NCBI GenBank assembly: GCA_028288725.1
Contig: JAQGIC010000095.1
Location: forward strand, 1-60,537
DNA length: 60,537 nucleotides
Source of the DNA: Rhodospirillales bacterium
GTDB lineage: Bacteria; Pseudomonadota; Alphaproteobacteria; ATCC43930; CGMCC-115725
Direction: 5' to 3'
Positions 43,821 to 53,904 of the stretch are shown in pieces (positions within the stretch are counted from its first letter, which is position 1; each line of letters starts with the position of its first letter). The position numbers were made by a program, and so were the translations under genes. Under the pieces are notes generated by a model that saw only the letters and a program-made list of their open reading frames with translations, did not search any database and was not told the DNA's origin.

Positions 43821-45839
43821 TCAGGATTGGGAGAGGGCGGCCGACAGGGCCGCGGGGTCGGAAAGGGGCGGCGAGCAGGTCGCGCCGATGCAGACATAGG
43901 CCGTGGCGACACCGTTCAGACGGGTTTTGCCGGCAGCCGGATGGGTGGGCGGCAGCATTTCGGTCGCGGCCACGATCTGGATCAGCCGGTTCGGCAGGCT
44001 CACACTGTTGACCGCGTCGAGCAATGCCTTGGTATCGCTGGCATCCCGTGTTCCCACGATCGTGATCTGAACGGTGCGCAAGGCGAAATCGATACCGTTC
44101 AGGAACGTGCCGAGGGGGTAGAAATTCCGCTCGATTTCGCCGGCGAAGGCGCCGATCTGGGCATCCAGCGCCTGGCGGTAGACGTCCTCGCCGGTGATCC
44201 CCCAGAGTCGGGCGAAGACGTGGACCAGTGCGCCATTGCCGGCCGGCACCGCATTGTCGTTGACGCTCTTGGTGCGGACGATCAGGGCCTCGGTATCGTC
44301 GGCGGTGAAGAAGTAGCCGCCGGCCGGATCGCGGAAATGCCGCTCGAGGACGGGGACCCAGCGCTCGACCTGGGCCAGATAGGCCGGCTCGCCGGTCGCC
44401 TCATGAAGCGCCAGGCCGGCGCGGGCCATGGCGGCATAATCGTCGAGCGTGCCCGGATGATGCCGCCCGCCGCGCCAGGAGTGATACAACCGGTCATCGG
44501 CCGGCATCATCCGCGTGGTGACGAAGCCCCAGGCCGCCGCGGCCGCCGCCAGCCATTCCGGCCGCTCGAGCGCTTGGGCCGCCTCGGCCAAGGCCCCGAT
44601 CATCATGCCGTTCCAGTCGGCCAGCACCTTGTCGTCGAGGCCCGGATGCACGCGGGTTTCGCGCGCCTGGAACAGGGTGGCGCGGCAGCGGGCGAGCGTG
44701 GTCTCGATCGCCGGATGGTCCAGCGCCGGCCGGCCGCGGCGATTGAGGATGGTCTTGCCTTCCCAATTGCCGCCGGCCGTCACGTCGTAATGGGCCTTGA
44801 ACAAGGCGGCGTCGGATCCCAGCAGCTGATCGATTTCGGCTTCGGACCAGACGGTGAACTTGCCTTCCTCATGCTCGGCATCGGCATCGACGGTCGAGGA
44901 AAAGCCGCCATCGGGGGCCCGCATCTCGCGCAGGACCCAGCCGATCGTTTCCTCGATCCGTGCGGCATAGAGCGGCGAGCGGGTCTCCTGCCAGACGAGC
45001 ACCAGCAGGCTGACCAGCTGGGCATTGTCGTACAGCATCTTCTCGAAATGGGGCGCCAGCCATTGCTCGTCGGTCGAATAGCGGGCGAAGCCGCCGCCCA
45101 GATGGTCGTAGATGCCGCCCTGGCACATGGCGTCGAGCGTCAGCAGGGTCCGGTCGCGGCAAAGCGCCAGGCCCGAACGGCGCCAGCCGCGCCAGAGCAG
45201 TTCGAGATTGGACGGGCTGGGAAATTTCGGAGCCTGGCCGAAGCCGCCATGGATGGGATCGACGTTCTTGGCCAGCCGTTCCGCGATCTGGTCGAGCAGC
45301 TCCGGCGCGATCTCGCCCTCGGCCGGGCGGGCGGCGGATTGCTGCGCCAGCCCGCTGGTCAAAGCCTGGACATTGCGGGCGATCTTGTCCGGATCGCGCT
45401 GATAATGTGCCGCGACCCCGCGCAGAACCTCGGGAAAGCCCGGCCGGCCCCAGCGCTGGGTCGGCGGGAAATAGGTCCCGCCCCAGAACGGCTCGCCGGC
45501 CGGGGTCAGGAACATGGTCAGCGGCCAGCCGCCCTGTTCGCCCATCAGCGCCAGCGCCTGTTGGTAGATCGCGTCGATATCCGGCCGCTCTTCGCGGTCG
45601 ACCTTGATGGGGATGTACAGCTCGTTCATCACCGCGGCGATGGCGGGATTCTCGAAGCTTTCCGACGCCATGACATGGCACCAGTGGCAGGCGGCATAGC
45701 CGACCGACAGCAGGATCGGCTTGGCCTGGGCCTGGGCCTCGGCGAGCGCTGCCGCGCCCCAGGCGCGCCAATGGACCGGATTGTCCTTGTGCTGCAGCAG
45801 ATAGGGACTGGTTTCGGCCGCAAGCTGGTTCGCTGCCAT
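43821..45839 (-). CDS. Thioredoxin-domain protein of the YyaL/DUF255 family
   Basis: 672-residue protein: N-terminal DUF255 thioredoxin-like domain with NPVHWRAWGAAALAEAQA and GYAACHWCHVMASESFEN (CxxC motif), then a (alpha/alpha)6-barrel glycosidase-like region with GGGFARYSTDEQWLAPHFEK and DDKVLADWNGMMIGALAEAA. The biological role is not established (the human homologue is spermatogenesis-associated protein 20). The ATG at 45839 (MAANQLAAETSPYLLQHKDN) follows AGAGG and gives the family N-terminus. Confidence 0.93.
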   Translation of the reverse strand: MAANQLAAETSPYLLQHKDNPVHWRAWGAAALAEAQAQAKPILLSVGYAACHWCHVMASESFENPAIAAVMNELYIPIKVDREERPDIDAIYQQALALMGEQGGWPLTMFLTPAGEPFWGGTYFPPTQRWGRPGFPEVLRGVAAHYQRDPDKIARNVQALTSGLAQQSAARPAEGEIAPELLDQIAERLAKNVDPIHGGFGQAPKFPSPSNLELLWRGWRRSGLALCRDRTLLTLDAMCQGGIYDHLGGGFARYSTDEQWLAPHFEKMLYDNAQLVSLLVLVWQETRSPLYAARIEETIGWVLREMRAPDGGFSSTVDADAEHEEGKFTVWSEAEIDQLLGSDAALFKAHYDVTAGGNWEGKTILNRRGRPALDHPAIETTLARCRATLFQARETRVHPGLDDKVLADWNGMMIGALAEAAQALERPEWLAAAAAAWGFVTTRMMPADDRLYHSWRGGRHHPGTLDDYAAMARAGLALHEATGEPAYLAQVERWVPVLERHFRDPAGGYFFTADDTEALIVRTKSVNDNAVPAGNGALVHVFARLWGITGEDVYRQALDAQIGAFAGEIERNFYPLGTFLNGIDFALRTVQITIVGTRDASDTKALLDAVNSVSLPNRLIQIVAATEMLPPTHPAAGKTRLNGVATAYVCIGATCSPPLSDPAALSAALSQS

Positions 45840-45943
45840 GGTACCTCTGAGAGACGGTTCGCGGCGCCGCCATTGTTCCAAGCGCAACATCCTATTAGGT
45901 TTTCCGGCATCAGGCCAAGAACCGGCTTGGACAATCAGGAGCG

Positions 45944-46294
45944 ATGATGGATACGGCGGAGCGACCCTATTTCCAAACCCATATCTTCTGCTGCACCAAC
46001 GTTCGGCCGCCGGGTCACAAACGCGGCTGCTGTGCCGAGGGCGGAGCGGAAAAGCTTAGGGATTACATGAAAGTACGTGTCAAGGAATTGGGCTTGCCGG
46101 CGACGCGCGTCAATAGCGCCGGTTGTCTCGACCGCTGCGAACTGGGCCCCACCATGGTGATTTATCCCGAAGGCATCTGGTATGGCTACAAGACTCGCGA
46201 AGATATCGACGAGATCCTGGCGACCCATCTGGTCAAGGGCGAGACGGTCGAGCGGCTGCGCCTGTCGCCGGACCAGACCCCGCCGATAGCCTGA
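45944..46294 (+). CDS. Thioredoxin-like [2Fe-2S] ferredoxin
   Basis: 116-residue ferredoxin of the thioredoxin-fold group: HIFCCTNVRPPGHKRGCCAEGG and VNSAGCLDRCELGPTMVIYPEGIWYG supply the cluster cysteines (CxnC and CX3C). Electron partner unknown. CAGGAG precedes the ATG pair at 45944/45947. It ends 6 bp before mnmE, so both are probably co-transcribed. Confidence 0.93.
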   Translation: MMDTAERPYFQTHIFCCTNVRPPGHKRGCCAEGGAEKLRDYMKVRVKELGLPATRVNSAGCLDRCELGPTMVIYPEGIWYGYKTREDIDEILATHLVKGETVERLRLSPDQTPPIA

Positions 46295-46300
46295 GCCGCC

Positions 46301-47608
46301 ATGGCATCGGAACGGACGATCTTCGCCCCGGCGACGGCGCGCGGCCGGGCCGGTGTCGCGATCGTCCGGGTCTCGGGACCCATGGCGGGCCCGGCTCTGG
46401 AGCGTCTCTCCGGTCGGCGCCCGCCGCCGCGGGCGGCGCGATTTGCCGCACTCGCCGACCCGGTCACGGGCGAGGCGATCGACCAGGCCCTGACCTTGTG
46501 GTTTCCGGGTCCGGCCAGCTTCACCGGGGAGGATGTCGCCGAGTTTCACGTGCATGGAGGCCCGGCCGTGGTCGCGGCCATGCTGGCGGCGCTTGGGCGG
46601 CTCGAGGATTGCCGTCTGGCCGAAGCCGGGGAGTTCAGCCGGCGGGCGTTTCTGAACGACAAGCTCGACCTGACCCAGGTCGAGGGGCTGGGCGATCTGA
46701 TCGAAGCCGAGACCGCGGCGCAGCGGCGCCAGGCGTTGGGCCAGATGGCCGGCGGCTTCACCCGGATTGCCGAGGGTTGGGCGCGGCAGCTGACCCGCAC
46801 GTTGGCCCATGTCGAGGCGGCAATCGATTTTCCCGACGAGGATCTGCCGGACGACCTGCTGGGCCCGGCCCGGATCGTCGCTGAGACGCTGGAGTACGAG
46901 ATCAGGGCCCGGCTCGCGGACGGGCGGCGCGGGGAGATTCTGCGCGATGGCCTGTCGGTGGCGCTGATCGGACCGCCGAACTCGGGCAAATCGAGCCTGA
47001 TGAATGCGCTAGCCGGGCGCGACGCGGCGATCGTCTCGGCCCAGGCGGGGACCACCCGCGACGTGATCGAGGTTCATCTGGATCTGGGTGGCTATCCGGT
47101 CATTCTGGCCGATACGGCGGGGATCCGAGAGGGGGCCGACCCGATCGAGGCCGAGGGCATTCGCCGCGCCAGGGCCCGGGCGGCGGCGGCGGATCTGAAA
47201 CTGCTGATCCTGGATGCCGGCGCGCCGGAAAGTCTTGAGGGCTTTGCGACGTTGCGGGACGACGCGAGCGTGCTGGTGTGGAACAAGGCCGATCAGGCGG
47301 CACCGCCGGCCGATGGACTGGCGGTCTCGGCCGCGAGCGGGCAGGGCCTGGGCGCGCTGGTCGATGTGCTGGCGGCCCGCGCCGCGGCGATGCTGGGTGG
47401 TGATGCGCCGATCGTGACGCGTGAGCGCCATCGCGTGGCGCTGGAGCAATGCGCCGCCAGTCTGGCGCGCGCGGTCGCCGGCGCCGATCCGGCCCTGGTC
47501 GCCGAGGATCTGCGCCTTGCGGTCCGCGCGCTTGGCCGCATTACCGGCCGGGTCGATGTCGAAGATCTGCTGGATGTGATCTTCAGAGATTTCTGCATCG
47601 GCAAGTAG
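46301..47608 (+). CDS. mnmE: tRNA uridine-5-carboxymethylaminomethyl GTPase MnmE
   Basis: GTPase that with MnmG modifies wobble U34 of tRNAs. 435 residues: N-terminal folate-binding domain (TIFAPATARGRAGVAIVRVSG, FTGEDVAEFHVHGG, AEAGEFSRRAFLNDKLDLTQ), G domain with P-loop IGPPNSGKSSLMNAL, G2 AGTTRDVIE, G3 DTAGIRE, G4 NKAD, and the C-terminal FCIGK motif. The sequence is complete and slightly shorter than E. coli MnmE. Confidence 0.97.
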   Translation: MASERTIFAPATARGRAGVAIVRVSGPMAGPALERLSGRRPPPRAARFAALADPVTGEAIDQALTLWFPGPASFTGEDVAEFHVHGGPAVVAAMLAALGRLEDCRLAEAGEFSRRAFLNDKLDLTQVEGLGDLIEAETAAQRRQALGQMAGGFTRIAEGWARQLTRTLAHVEAAIDFPDEDLPDDLLGPARIVAETLEYEIRARLADGRRGEILRDGLSVALIGPPNSGKSSLMNALAGRDAAIVSAQAGTTRDVIEVHLDLGGYPVILADTAGIREGADPIEAEGIRRARARAAAADLKLLILDAGAPESLEGFATLRDDASVLVWNKADQAAPPADGLAVSAASGQGLGALVDVLAARAAAMLGGDAPIVTRERHRVALEQCAASLARAVAGADPALVAEDLRLAVRALGRITGRVDVEDLLDVIFRDFCIGK

Positions 47609-47652
47609 CGGCTTTGACGAGCGGGGGCCGGTCGGCGTAATGTCCGGCCGCT

Positions 47653-49527
47653 ATGAATTCACAAGATAAATTCGACGTCGTCATCGTGGGCGGCGGCCAT
47701 GCCGGCTGCGAGGCCGCGGCCGCTTCGGCGCGTCTCGGCGCCCGCACCGCGCTCGTCACCCATCAACGCGCCACCATCGGCGAAATGTCCTGCAACCCGG
47801 CGATCGGCGGGTTGGGCAAGGGCCATATCGTGCGCGAGATCGATGCGCTCGACGGTGTGATGGGTCGGGCGATCGATCGGGCCGGCATCCAGTTCCGCAT
47901 GCTGAACGCGTCCAAGGGCCCGGCCGTGCGCGGTCCGCGCGCCCAGGCCGACCGCAAGCTCTATCGCCAGGCGATGACCGCGCTGCTGGCCGAATACGAG
48001 ACGCTGACCGTCATCGAGGGGGCGGTCGAGGATCTGAGCCTCGATACGGCAGGGCGCATCGCCGGCGTGGTGCTGGGCGATGGCCGCATGATCGCAACCG
48101 GTCGCGTCGTGCTGACCACGGGCACGTTCCTGCGCGGTCTGATCCATATCGGGCCGAAGAAGATCCCGGCGGGGCGGGTCGGCGAGGCGCCGTCGCTGGG
48201 TCTGAGCGCGACCTTGAACCGGGCCGGCTTCGCGCTGGGTCGCCTCAAGACCGGTACGCCGGCACGGCTCGACGGCCGCACCATCGCCTGGGGCCAGCTC
48301 GAGGCACAGCCGGGCGACGATCCGCCGGAGCCGTTCTCGTTCCTCACGAGCAAGATCGCTACGCCGCAGATCGCCTGCCATATCACGGGCACGACCGCGG
48401 CAACCCATGAGATCATCCGTGCCAATCTCGATCGCGCGCCGGTCTATTCCGGCCAGATCGAGGGTACTGGACCACGCTATTGCCCATCGATCGAGGACAA
48501 GGTCGTGCGCTTCGGCGCGCGCGAGCGGCACCAGATCTTCCTGGAGCCCGAAGGCCTGGACGACGACACGGTCTATCCGAACGGCATTTCGACCTCGCTG
48601 CCGGAAGACGTTCAGCGCGCGATGCTGCGGACCATCCCCGGGCTGGAGCAGGCGATGATGATCCGGCCGGGCTATGCGATCGAATATGATTTCGTCGATC
48701 CGCGCGAGCTGTCGGCGACGCTGGAGACGCGGCGCGTCCCGGGTCTCTATCTTGCCGGCCAGATCAACGGCACGACCGGCTATGAGGAGGCGGCGGGCCA
48801 GGGGCTGGTCGCCGGCTTGAATGCGGCGCTCGCGGCCGGCGGCTCGGCCGCCTTCACGCTCGACCGGGCCGATGCCTTCATCGGCGTGATGATCGACGAC
48901 CTGATCGGGCGCGGCACGAGCGAGCCCTATCGCATGTTCACCTCGCGCGCCGAATATCGTCTGTTGCAGCGGGCGGACAATGCCGACCGCCGGCTGACCG
49001 ACCTCGGGCTGGCCATCGGCTGCATCGGCTCGGCGCGGCGGGAGCATTGGCAGGCGAAGCGGGCGGCGCTCGTCGAGGCGCGGGCCTTGGTCGATGGCCT
49101 GGCCATGACGCCGCCGGCGCTGCAGCGACACGGCATCTCGGTCAATGCCGACGGCCAGATCCGATCGGTCGCCCAGCTGCTGGCGCATCCGGAGATGGAC
49201 CTCGAGCGCTTGGCCAAAGTCTGGCCGGCGCTGTCGTCACTCCGGCCTGATGTGGCCGAGCAGATCGAGATCGATTGCCGTTATGCCGCCTATATCACCC
49301 GCCAGGAGGCCGACATCGCGGCCTTCCGGCGGGACGAACAGCTCGAGCTGCCGGCCGATCTCGACTATGCCGACGTTGGCAGCCTGTCGAACGAGGTCCG
49401 TCAGAAGCTGGCGCTCGTCCGGCCGGCGACGCTGGGTGCGGCCGGACGCATTCCGGGCGTGACGCCCGCGGCGCTGATGGCGCTGTTGAAGCATGTCCGC
49501 CGCGGCAAGCTTCGACTTTCGGCCTGA
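47653..49527 (+). CDS. mnmG: tRNA uridine-5-carboxymethylaminomethyl synthesis enzyme MnmG (GidA)
   Basis: FAD-dependent partner of MnmE. 624 residues with the dinucleotide motif [105 protein letters not shown] and [17 protein letters not shown], plus the C-terminal helical MnmE-binding domain. It lies 44 bp after mnmE and 68 bp before rsmG; the gap carries a parS site. Confidence 0.98.
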   Translation: MNSQDKFDVVIVGGGHAGCEAAAASARLGARTALVTHQRATIGEMSCNPAIGGLGKGHIVREIDALDGVMGRAIDRAGIQFRMLNASKGPAVRGPRAQADRKLYRQAMTALLAEYETLTVIEGAVEDLSLDTAGRIAGVVLGDGRMIATGRVVLTTGTFLRGLIHIGPKKIPAGRVGEAPSLGLSATLNRAGFALGRLKTGTPARLDGRTIAWGQLEAQPGDDPPEPFSFLTSKIATPQIACHITGTTAATHEIIRANLDRAPVYSGQIEGTGPRYCPSIEDKVVRFGARERHQIFLEPEGLDDDTVYPNGISTSLPEDVQRAMLRTIPGLEQAMMIRPGYAIEYDFVDPRELSATLETRRVPGLYLAGQINGTTGYEEAAGQGLVAGLNAALAAGGSAAFTLDRADAFIGVMIDDLIGRGTSEPYRMFTSRAEYRLLQRADNADRRLTDLGLAIGCIGSARREHWQAKRAALVEARALVDGLAMTPPALQRHGISVNADGQIRSVAQLLAHPEMDLERLAKVWPALSSLRPDVAEQIEIDCRYAAYITRQEADIAAFRRDEQLELPADLDYADVGSLSNEVRQKLALVRPATLGAAGRIPGVTPAALMALLKHVRRGKLRLSA

Positions 49528-49556
49528 ACCATGACCGGTCTAAACACCGCTAGCGA

Positions 49557-49572
49557 TGTTTCACGTGAAACA
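49557..49572. promoter_or_regulatory. parS: parS site 1 (intergenic)
   Basis: TGTTTCACGTGAAACA is a perfect 16-bp palindrome identical to the conserved chromosomal parS consensus. It lies between mnmG and rsmG, about 0.6 kb upstream of parA. Confidence 0.95.
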
Positions 49573-49595
49573 TCGGGCGCCAGGGACGTGACGTC

Positions 49596-50216
49596 ATGAG
49601 CGCGCCGCTGACCGCTGCCGGCTTCGCCGCCCTCATCGATGTTTCACGTGAAACACAGGAGCGGCTGGCCGCCTATGTCGCCCTGCTGACCAAATGGAAC
49701 GCGAAGATCAACCTGGTCGGCCCGGCGACGCTGCCGGACGTCTGGCGCCGCCATATTCTCGATTCGGCCCAGATCCATGGCCAGGTCGCCCAGGCCGGCG
49801 TGCTGGTGGATCTGGGCAGCGGGGCGGGCCTGCCCGGCTTGATCCTGGCGATCCTTGGCGGCCCGCAGGTCCATCTGATCGAATCCGACGCGCGCAAATG
49901 CGCTTTTCTGCATGAAGCAGCCCGCGTCACGGCGACGCCCATAACGATTCACAACAAGCGGATCGAGGCCGCGCCGGCGATCGAAGCCGATATCGTCACC
50001 GCGCGCGCGCTTGCGCCGCTCGCCCAATTGCTGGACCATGCGGTTCGCTTCCTGAAGCCCACTGGCAAGTGCGTATTTCTCAAAGGCGCGCGCCAGGGCG
50101 ATGAATTGACCGAAGCCCGTAAAACCTGGCACATGAGTGTCACGGAGCGGCCCAGCCTCTCCGACCCCTCTGGCGTGATCCTTGAAGTGGAGTCTCCGGC
50201 CCGTGAGCGTTCGTAG
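49596..50216 (+). CDS. rsmG: 16S rRNA (guanine(527)-N7)-methyltransferase RsmG (GidB)
   Basis: SAM-dependent N7 methylation of G527 of 16S rRNA. 206 residues: LIDVSRETQERLAAYVALLT, KWNAKINLVGPATLPDVWRRHI, SAM-binding VLVDLGSGAGLPGLILAIL, VHLIESDARKCAFLHEAARV and TARALAPLAQLL. The VSRET codons coincide with a perfect parS site. It overlaps the start of parA by 14 bp. Confidence 0.97.
   Translation: MSAPLTAAGFAALIDVSRETQERLAAYVALLTKWNAKINLVGPATLPDVWRRHILDSAQIHGQVAQAGVLVDLGSGAGLPGLILAILGGPQVHLIESDARKCAFLHEAARVTATPITIHNKRIEAAPAIEADIVTARALAPLAQLLDHAVRFLKPTGKCVFLKGARQGDELTEARKTWHMSVTERPSLSDPSGVILEVESPARERS
49640..49655. promoter_or_regulatory. parS: parS site 2 (within rsmG)
   Basis: A second perfect TGTTTCACGTGAAACA, 83 bp from the first, inside the codons for the VSRET motif of RsmG. 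The pair forms a small parS cluster beside parAB. Confidence 0.95.
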
Positions 50217-51036
50217 CGAGGCGATCGGCATCGCCGGTGCCGGCAAGACCAAAGCAAAAGCGCCGCGCGTTTTCGCGGTGGTGAATCAGAAGGGCGGGGT
50301 GGGCAAGACCACGACCGCGATCAATCTGGCGACCGCGCTGGCCGCTGCCGAGAAACGCGTGCTGTTGATCGATCTCGATCCGCAGGGCAACGCCTCGACC
50401 GGTCTGGGCGTCAGCCAGAAGCAGCGTGTCATTACCACTTACGAAGTGCTGATGGGCATGGAAGAGATCGGCGCCGCCCTGGTCTCGACCTCGGTGCCGG
50501 GCCTGCAGCTGGTGCCGGCGTCGGTCGAACTCGCGGGCGCAGAAATCGAGCTGGTGTCGGGCGAGCGGCGGGAATACCGCCTGAAGGACGCGATCGATCA
50601 GCTTAAGGTCGTTTACGACTACGTCCTGGTCGATTGCCCGCCGTCGCTGGGTCTGCTGACGCTGAATGGCATGGTCGCGGCCAACGCCGTGCTGGTGCCG
50701 CTGCAATGCGAGTTTTATGCGCTGGAGGGGCTCAGCCACCTGGTGCGCACGATCGATCGGGTCAAGAAATCCTTGAACCCGTCGCTCGACCTGCAGGGCG
50801 TGGTGCTGACCATGTTCGACAAGCGCAACAATCTGTGCGATCTGGTCGCGTCGGACGTGCGCGGCTATTTCGGCGAGAAGGTCTATAACACGACCATTCC
50901 GCGCAATGTCCGCATCTCCGAGGCGCCGAGTCACGGCAAGCCGGTGCTGCTGTATGACTGGCGCTGCGCCGGATCGCAGGCCTATATCCACCTCGCCAGC
51001 GAGGTGCTGTATCGCGAACAGGACTATGCGCATTGA
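50203..51036 (+). CDS. parA: Chromosome-partitioning ATPase ParA (Soj)
   Basis: Nucleoid-binding ATPase that moves ParB-parS complexes and newly replicated origins apart. 277 residues with deviant Walker A VVNQKGGVGKTTTAINLATALA, VLLIDLDPQGNASTGLGV, and YVLVDCPPSLGLLTLNG. Start GTG 50203 is preferred (GGAG about 13 bases upstream); TTG 50182 is also in frame. It overlaps rsmG and runs directly into parB. Confidence 0.97.
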   Translation: MSVRSEAIGIAGAGKTKAKAPRVFAVVNQKGGVGKTTTAINLATALAAAEKRVLLIDLDPQGNASTGLGVSQKQRVITTYEVLMGMEEIGAALVSTSVPGLQLVPASVELAGAEIELVSGERREYRLKDAIDQLKVVYDYVLVDCPPSLGLLTLNGMVAANAVLVPLQCEFYALEGLSHLVRTIDRVKKSLNPSLDLQGVVLTMFDKRNNLCDLVASDVRGYFGEKVYNTTIPRNVRISEAPSHGKPVLLYDWRCAGSQAYIHLASEVLYREQDYAH

Positions 51037-51062
51037 GCGAGTTTGAGACGAGGGCCCGCGCC

Positions 51063-51929
51063 ATGGCTGAAGAGGGAAAGCCGCGCAAGCTGGGCCGCGG
51101 CCTGTCGGCGCTGTTCGGCGAAGAATCGGAATCCGATGCTGAGGCGGCGCGCAAGCCGTCGCGCACCATCGCGATCGGGCAGATTCATCCCGGCCGCTAT
51201 CAGCCGCGTCGGGTGTTCGACGACGAGAAGCTGGCCGGCCTGGTCGACTCGATCCGCGACAAGGGCATCCTGTCGCCGCTGCTGGTCCGGGTCCATCCGA
51301 CAATCCAGAACGCCTATGAGCTGATCGCCGGCGAGCGGCGCTGGCGCGCGGCCCAGAAGGCCCGGCTGCACGATGTGCCGGTCATCGTCCGCGATCTGAC
51401 CGATCGCGAGACGTTGGAAATCGCGCTGGTCGAGAATCTGCAGCGCGAGGATCTCAACGCGCTGGAGGAGGCCGAGGCCTACGCTCGCCTGACCGAGGAA
51501 TTCGGCCATACGCAGGACGAACTGGCCAAGGCCGTCGGCAAGAGCCGCAGCCATGTCGCCAATACCATGCGCCTGCTGGGTCTGGGCCAGAAGGTGAGGG
51601 GCCTGTTGACCCAGGGCAAGCTCTCGGCCGGCCATGCCCGGGCCCTGCTCGGCGTCGAGGGGGCCGAGGTGCTGGCCGACGAGATCGTCGAGCGCGGCCT
51701 GAACGTGCGCCAGGTCGAAGCGCTGGTGCAGAAGGGCCGGAAATCCGGATCCGCCAGACCGTCATCGAGCGGTGCGGAGCCGGACGCCGACATCTTAGCG
51801 CTGGAGCGCGAACTGACCGGCTCGCTCGGCCTCGCGGTCAAGATCAGGAGCCAGGGTTCCGGCGGCGATGTCGTCATCTCCTATCGGACGCTGGATCAGC
51901 TGGACCATCTGCTGAAGCGGCTGCGTTAG
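51063..51929 (+). CDS. parB: Chromosome-partitioning protein ParB (Spo0J)
   Basis: CTP-dependent sliding clamp that loads at parS. 288 residues: MAEEGKPRKLGRGLSALFGE (ParA-contact region), IHPGRYQPRRVFD, the CTP-binding motifs ELIAGERRWRAAQKARL and ENLQREDLNALEEAEAYARL, the HTH HTQDELAKAVGKSRSHVANTMRLLGL, and a C-terminal dimerisation domain. ATG 51063 is chosen; a TTG at 51033 overlapping the parA stop would add ten residues. It acts on the parS sites at 49.6 kb and probably at 43.5 kb. Confidence 0.97.
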   Translation: MAEEGKPRKLGRGLSALFGEESESDAEAARKPSRTIAIGQIHPGRYQPRRVFDDEKLAGLVDSIRDKGILSPLLVRVHPTIQNAYELIAGERRWRAAQKARLHDVPVIVRDLTDRETLEIALVENLQREDLNALEEAEAYARLTEEFGHTQDELAKAVGKSRSHVANTMRLLGLGQKVRGLLTQGKLSAGHARALLGVEGAEVLADEIVERGLNVRQVEALVQKGRKSGSARPSSSGAEPDADILALERELTGSLGLAVKIRSQGSGGDVVISYRTLDQLDHLLKRLR

Positions 51930-51933
51930 CTGT

Positions 51934-52042
51934 ACGACCCTCATCCTCCCGCTTCGCGGGGCCCTCACTCTCCCGCAAGCGGTAGAGGGTAAGAAAAAGC
52001 TCCCTCACCCGCTTTTTGCGGGGAGGGCTAGGGTGGGGGGTC
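51934..52042. repeat. CCCTCACCCGC-type repeat cluster between parB and the MCP gene
   Basis: A run of related dyads: CCCGC-TT-GCGGG-like at about 51948, CTCCCTCACCCGC-TTTTT-GCGGGGAGGG at about 51999-52028, with outer GACCC and GGGTC-like ends. It shares ACCCTCACCCGC / GCGGG with the repeat after hslU. It occupies a convergent junction and probably ends transcription in both directions. Confidence 0.7.
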
Positions 52043-52061
52043 TCGCCGCTTGACTCGGCGA

Positions 52062-53756
52062 TCAAGCCGCGCGGATCGTTTCCAGGAACTGGGCGACCTG
52101 ACGCTTCAGAGCCTCGGATTGCGCGGTCAGGCCTTGCGCCGAATCGAGCACGCGGCCTGCGGCGCTCCCGACCCGTTCCGAGGTTTCCGTGACCGCGCCG
52201 ACCCCTTCGGACACCGAGGAGGTATGGCGCGCCGCCTGCTGGACGTTGGCGGAGATGTCGCGGGTGGCACCGCTCTGCTGATCGATCGCCGCAGCGATGG
52301 CGCCGCCGATTTCATTCATTTCGTTGATCGTCTCGGCGATATCGCGGATCGACGCGACCACCTCGGCGGTCGAACCCTGGATCGCCTCGACCTGCTGCCG
52401 GATATCATCGGTCGCCTGGGCCGTCTGATTGGCCAGGCTCTTGACCTCGCTGGCGACGACGGCGAAGCCCTTGCCGGCTTCTCCGGCACGTGCCGCTTCG
52501 ATCGTGGCGTTCAAAGCCAGCAGGTTGGTCTGGCTGGCGATCGCCTGGATCAGGCCGACCACTTCGCCAATGCGCTGGGCGGCGCCGGCGAGCGCGCCGA
52601 CCCTCTGGTCGGTCAGCGCGGTCGTGGTCACCGCCTTGCTGGCGATCGAGGCGCTCTGGCCGACCTGGCGGCCGATCTCGGCGATGGAGGCGGATAGCTC
52701 TTCGGCCGCGGCCGCGACGGTCTGCACATTGCCTTCCGCCTCGGCCGCACCGGTCGCGATGTCGCGCGCCTCGCGGCTTGCGGCATGGGCGCTGCCCGAC
52801 AGGCTCTGGGCTTCGCGCTGCATCTCGCCCGCAGCGTGGCCAACCGCATCGACGATGCCGCCGACGGTCTGTTCGAACGCGCCCGCAAGCCGCAGGGTCT
52901 CGTTCCGGCGACGCTCGGCGGTCTGACGTTCGCTCTCTTCCTGGGCCAGGCGCAGGCGCTCGATCTCCAGCGCATGCTCCTTGAAGATCTGGACCGCATC
53001 CGCCATCCGGCCGATCTCGTCGCCCCGTGCCGTCTCGTCGATCGTGACCGCGAGATCGCCGGCCGCCAGCGCGCCCATCTTGTGCTGCAGGCGGGTGATC
53101 GAGCCGGAGATATCGCGCGAGATGACGAAGGCGATGGCGCCCAACAGCAGCAGCAGCAAGACCGCGACCATGCCGACCCGGCTCATCATGCTCAGGAAAT
53201 CGGCCTCGATGTCGTCGGTATAGACGCCGGTGCCGATGAAGCCGTCCCAGGGCGTGAAGCGCTTGACGAAAGTCATCTTCGGCAGCGGTTCACCGCCGCT
53301 CGCCCGCGGGTACATGTAGGTGGTGAAGCCTTCATCAGCCTTCTTAAGCGTATCGACGAAATTGCCGACGATCGGCTTGCCGGTCGAATCCTTGACGGCC
53401 AGGCGGTTGGTGCCGACTTGCGCCGGATTGCCGCCATGGGCGAGGCTGAGGCCATCCATCTGATAGGCGAAGACATATTCCTTGGTCGGCCGGTACCGCA
53501 TCGCCTCGATCGTCTGGCGTAACGAGGCGACGGCAGCCTCGTGGGTCAAATGGCCGGCCTGGACCTCGGCTTCGAGCTTCTGCGCGACGCCATGCGCCGT
53601 TTCCACGATCGAGCGGATCTCGCCCTTGCGGTCCTCGATCATCCGATCGCGCGTGTCAGAGGCGTTGATGGCGACCAGCACCGCCGCGACGCCGATCGCC
53701 AGGGCGGTCAAAAGGATCAGTTTCTTTCGGATGGTCAAGCGATCGAGCAAAGTCAT
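52062..53756 (-). CDS. Methyl-accepting chemotaxis protein with a single Cache domain
   Basis: 564-residue chemoreceptor: TM1 (about 12-30), a periplasmic sCache_2-type sensor (about 35-190, with [22 protein letters not shown] and [18 protein letters not shown]), TM2 ([20 protein letters not shown]), a HAMP domain and a cytoplasmic signalling domain whose hairpin tip reads [26 protein letters not shown]. No CheW/CheR-binding tail pentapeptide is seen. The ligand is unknown; small carboxylates are typical for sCache_2. No che genes are in the window. Confidence 0.94.
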   Translation of the reverse strand: MTLLDRLTIRKKLILLTALAIGVAAVLVAINASDTRDRMIEDRKGEIRSIVETAHGVAQKLEAEVQAGHLTHEAAVASLRQTIEAMRYRPTKEYVFAYQMDGLSLAHGGNPAQVGTNRLAVKDSTGKPIVGNFVDTLKKADEGFTTYMYPRASGGEPLPKMTFVKRFTPWDGFIGTGVYTDDIEADFLSMMSRVGMVAVLLLLLLGAIAFVISRDISGSITRLQHKMGALAAGDLAVTIDETARGDEIGRMADAVQIFKEHALEIERLRLAQEESERQTAERRRNETLRLAGAFEQTVGGIVDAVGHAAGEMQREAQSLSGSAHAASREARDIATGAAEAEGNVQTVAAAAEELSASIAEIGRQVGQSASIASKAVTTTALTDQRVGALAGAAQRIGEVVGLIQAIASQTNLLALNATIEAARAGEAGKGFAVVASEVKSLANQTAQATDDIRQQVEAIQGSTAEVVASIRDIAETINEMNEIGGAIAAAIDQQSGATRDISANVQQAARHTSSVSEGVGAVTETSERVGSAAGRVLDSAQGLTAQSEALKRQVAQFLETIRAA

Positions 53757-53774
53757 GGGGGGTCTCCGCCCTGA

Positions 53775-53794
53775 ATTTTCTTGTAGAAGAAAAT
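53775..53794. promoter_or_regulatory. Inverted repeat just upstream of the MCP start
   Basis: ATTTTCTT-GTAG-AAGAAAAT, a perfect 8-bp stem with 4-base loop, 19 bp before the MCP ATG. It lies in the probable 5' untranslated leader. Confidence 0.4.
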
Positions 53795-53888
53795 AGTTCC
53801 AGCGCTTCCGAGCGATCTGGGACGGGCAGACTGGGCTCTGGAGACTTAATTCGTGGTAAAAAATCTACCGATTTCCGAGAATTACATA

Positions 53889-53904
53889 GGTAATCGTGAT
53901 TACC
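53889..53904. promoter_or_regulatory. Palindrome between holA and the MCP gene
   Basis: GGTAATC-GT-GATTACC, a perfect 7-bp dyad about 133 bp upstream of the MCP ATG and 13 bp past the holA stop. It could be an operator of the MCP gene or a weak holA terminator. Confidence 0.35.

Noticed and set aside
43773-45947. Long plus-strand open frame (724 codons) opposite the YyaL-like gene
   Set aside because: Antisense shadow; no domain, and it runs through the stop and start regions of the real gene.
46540-46556. Half parS site (GTTTCACGTG) in mnmE
   Set aside because: Only the left arm matches; the sequence is dictated by the conserved EFHVHGG motif.
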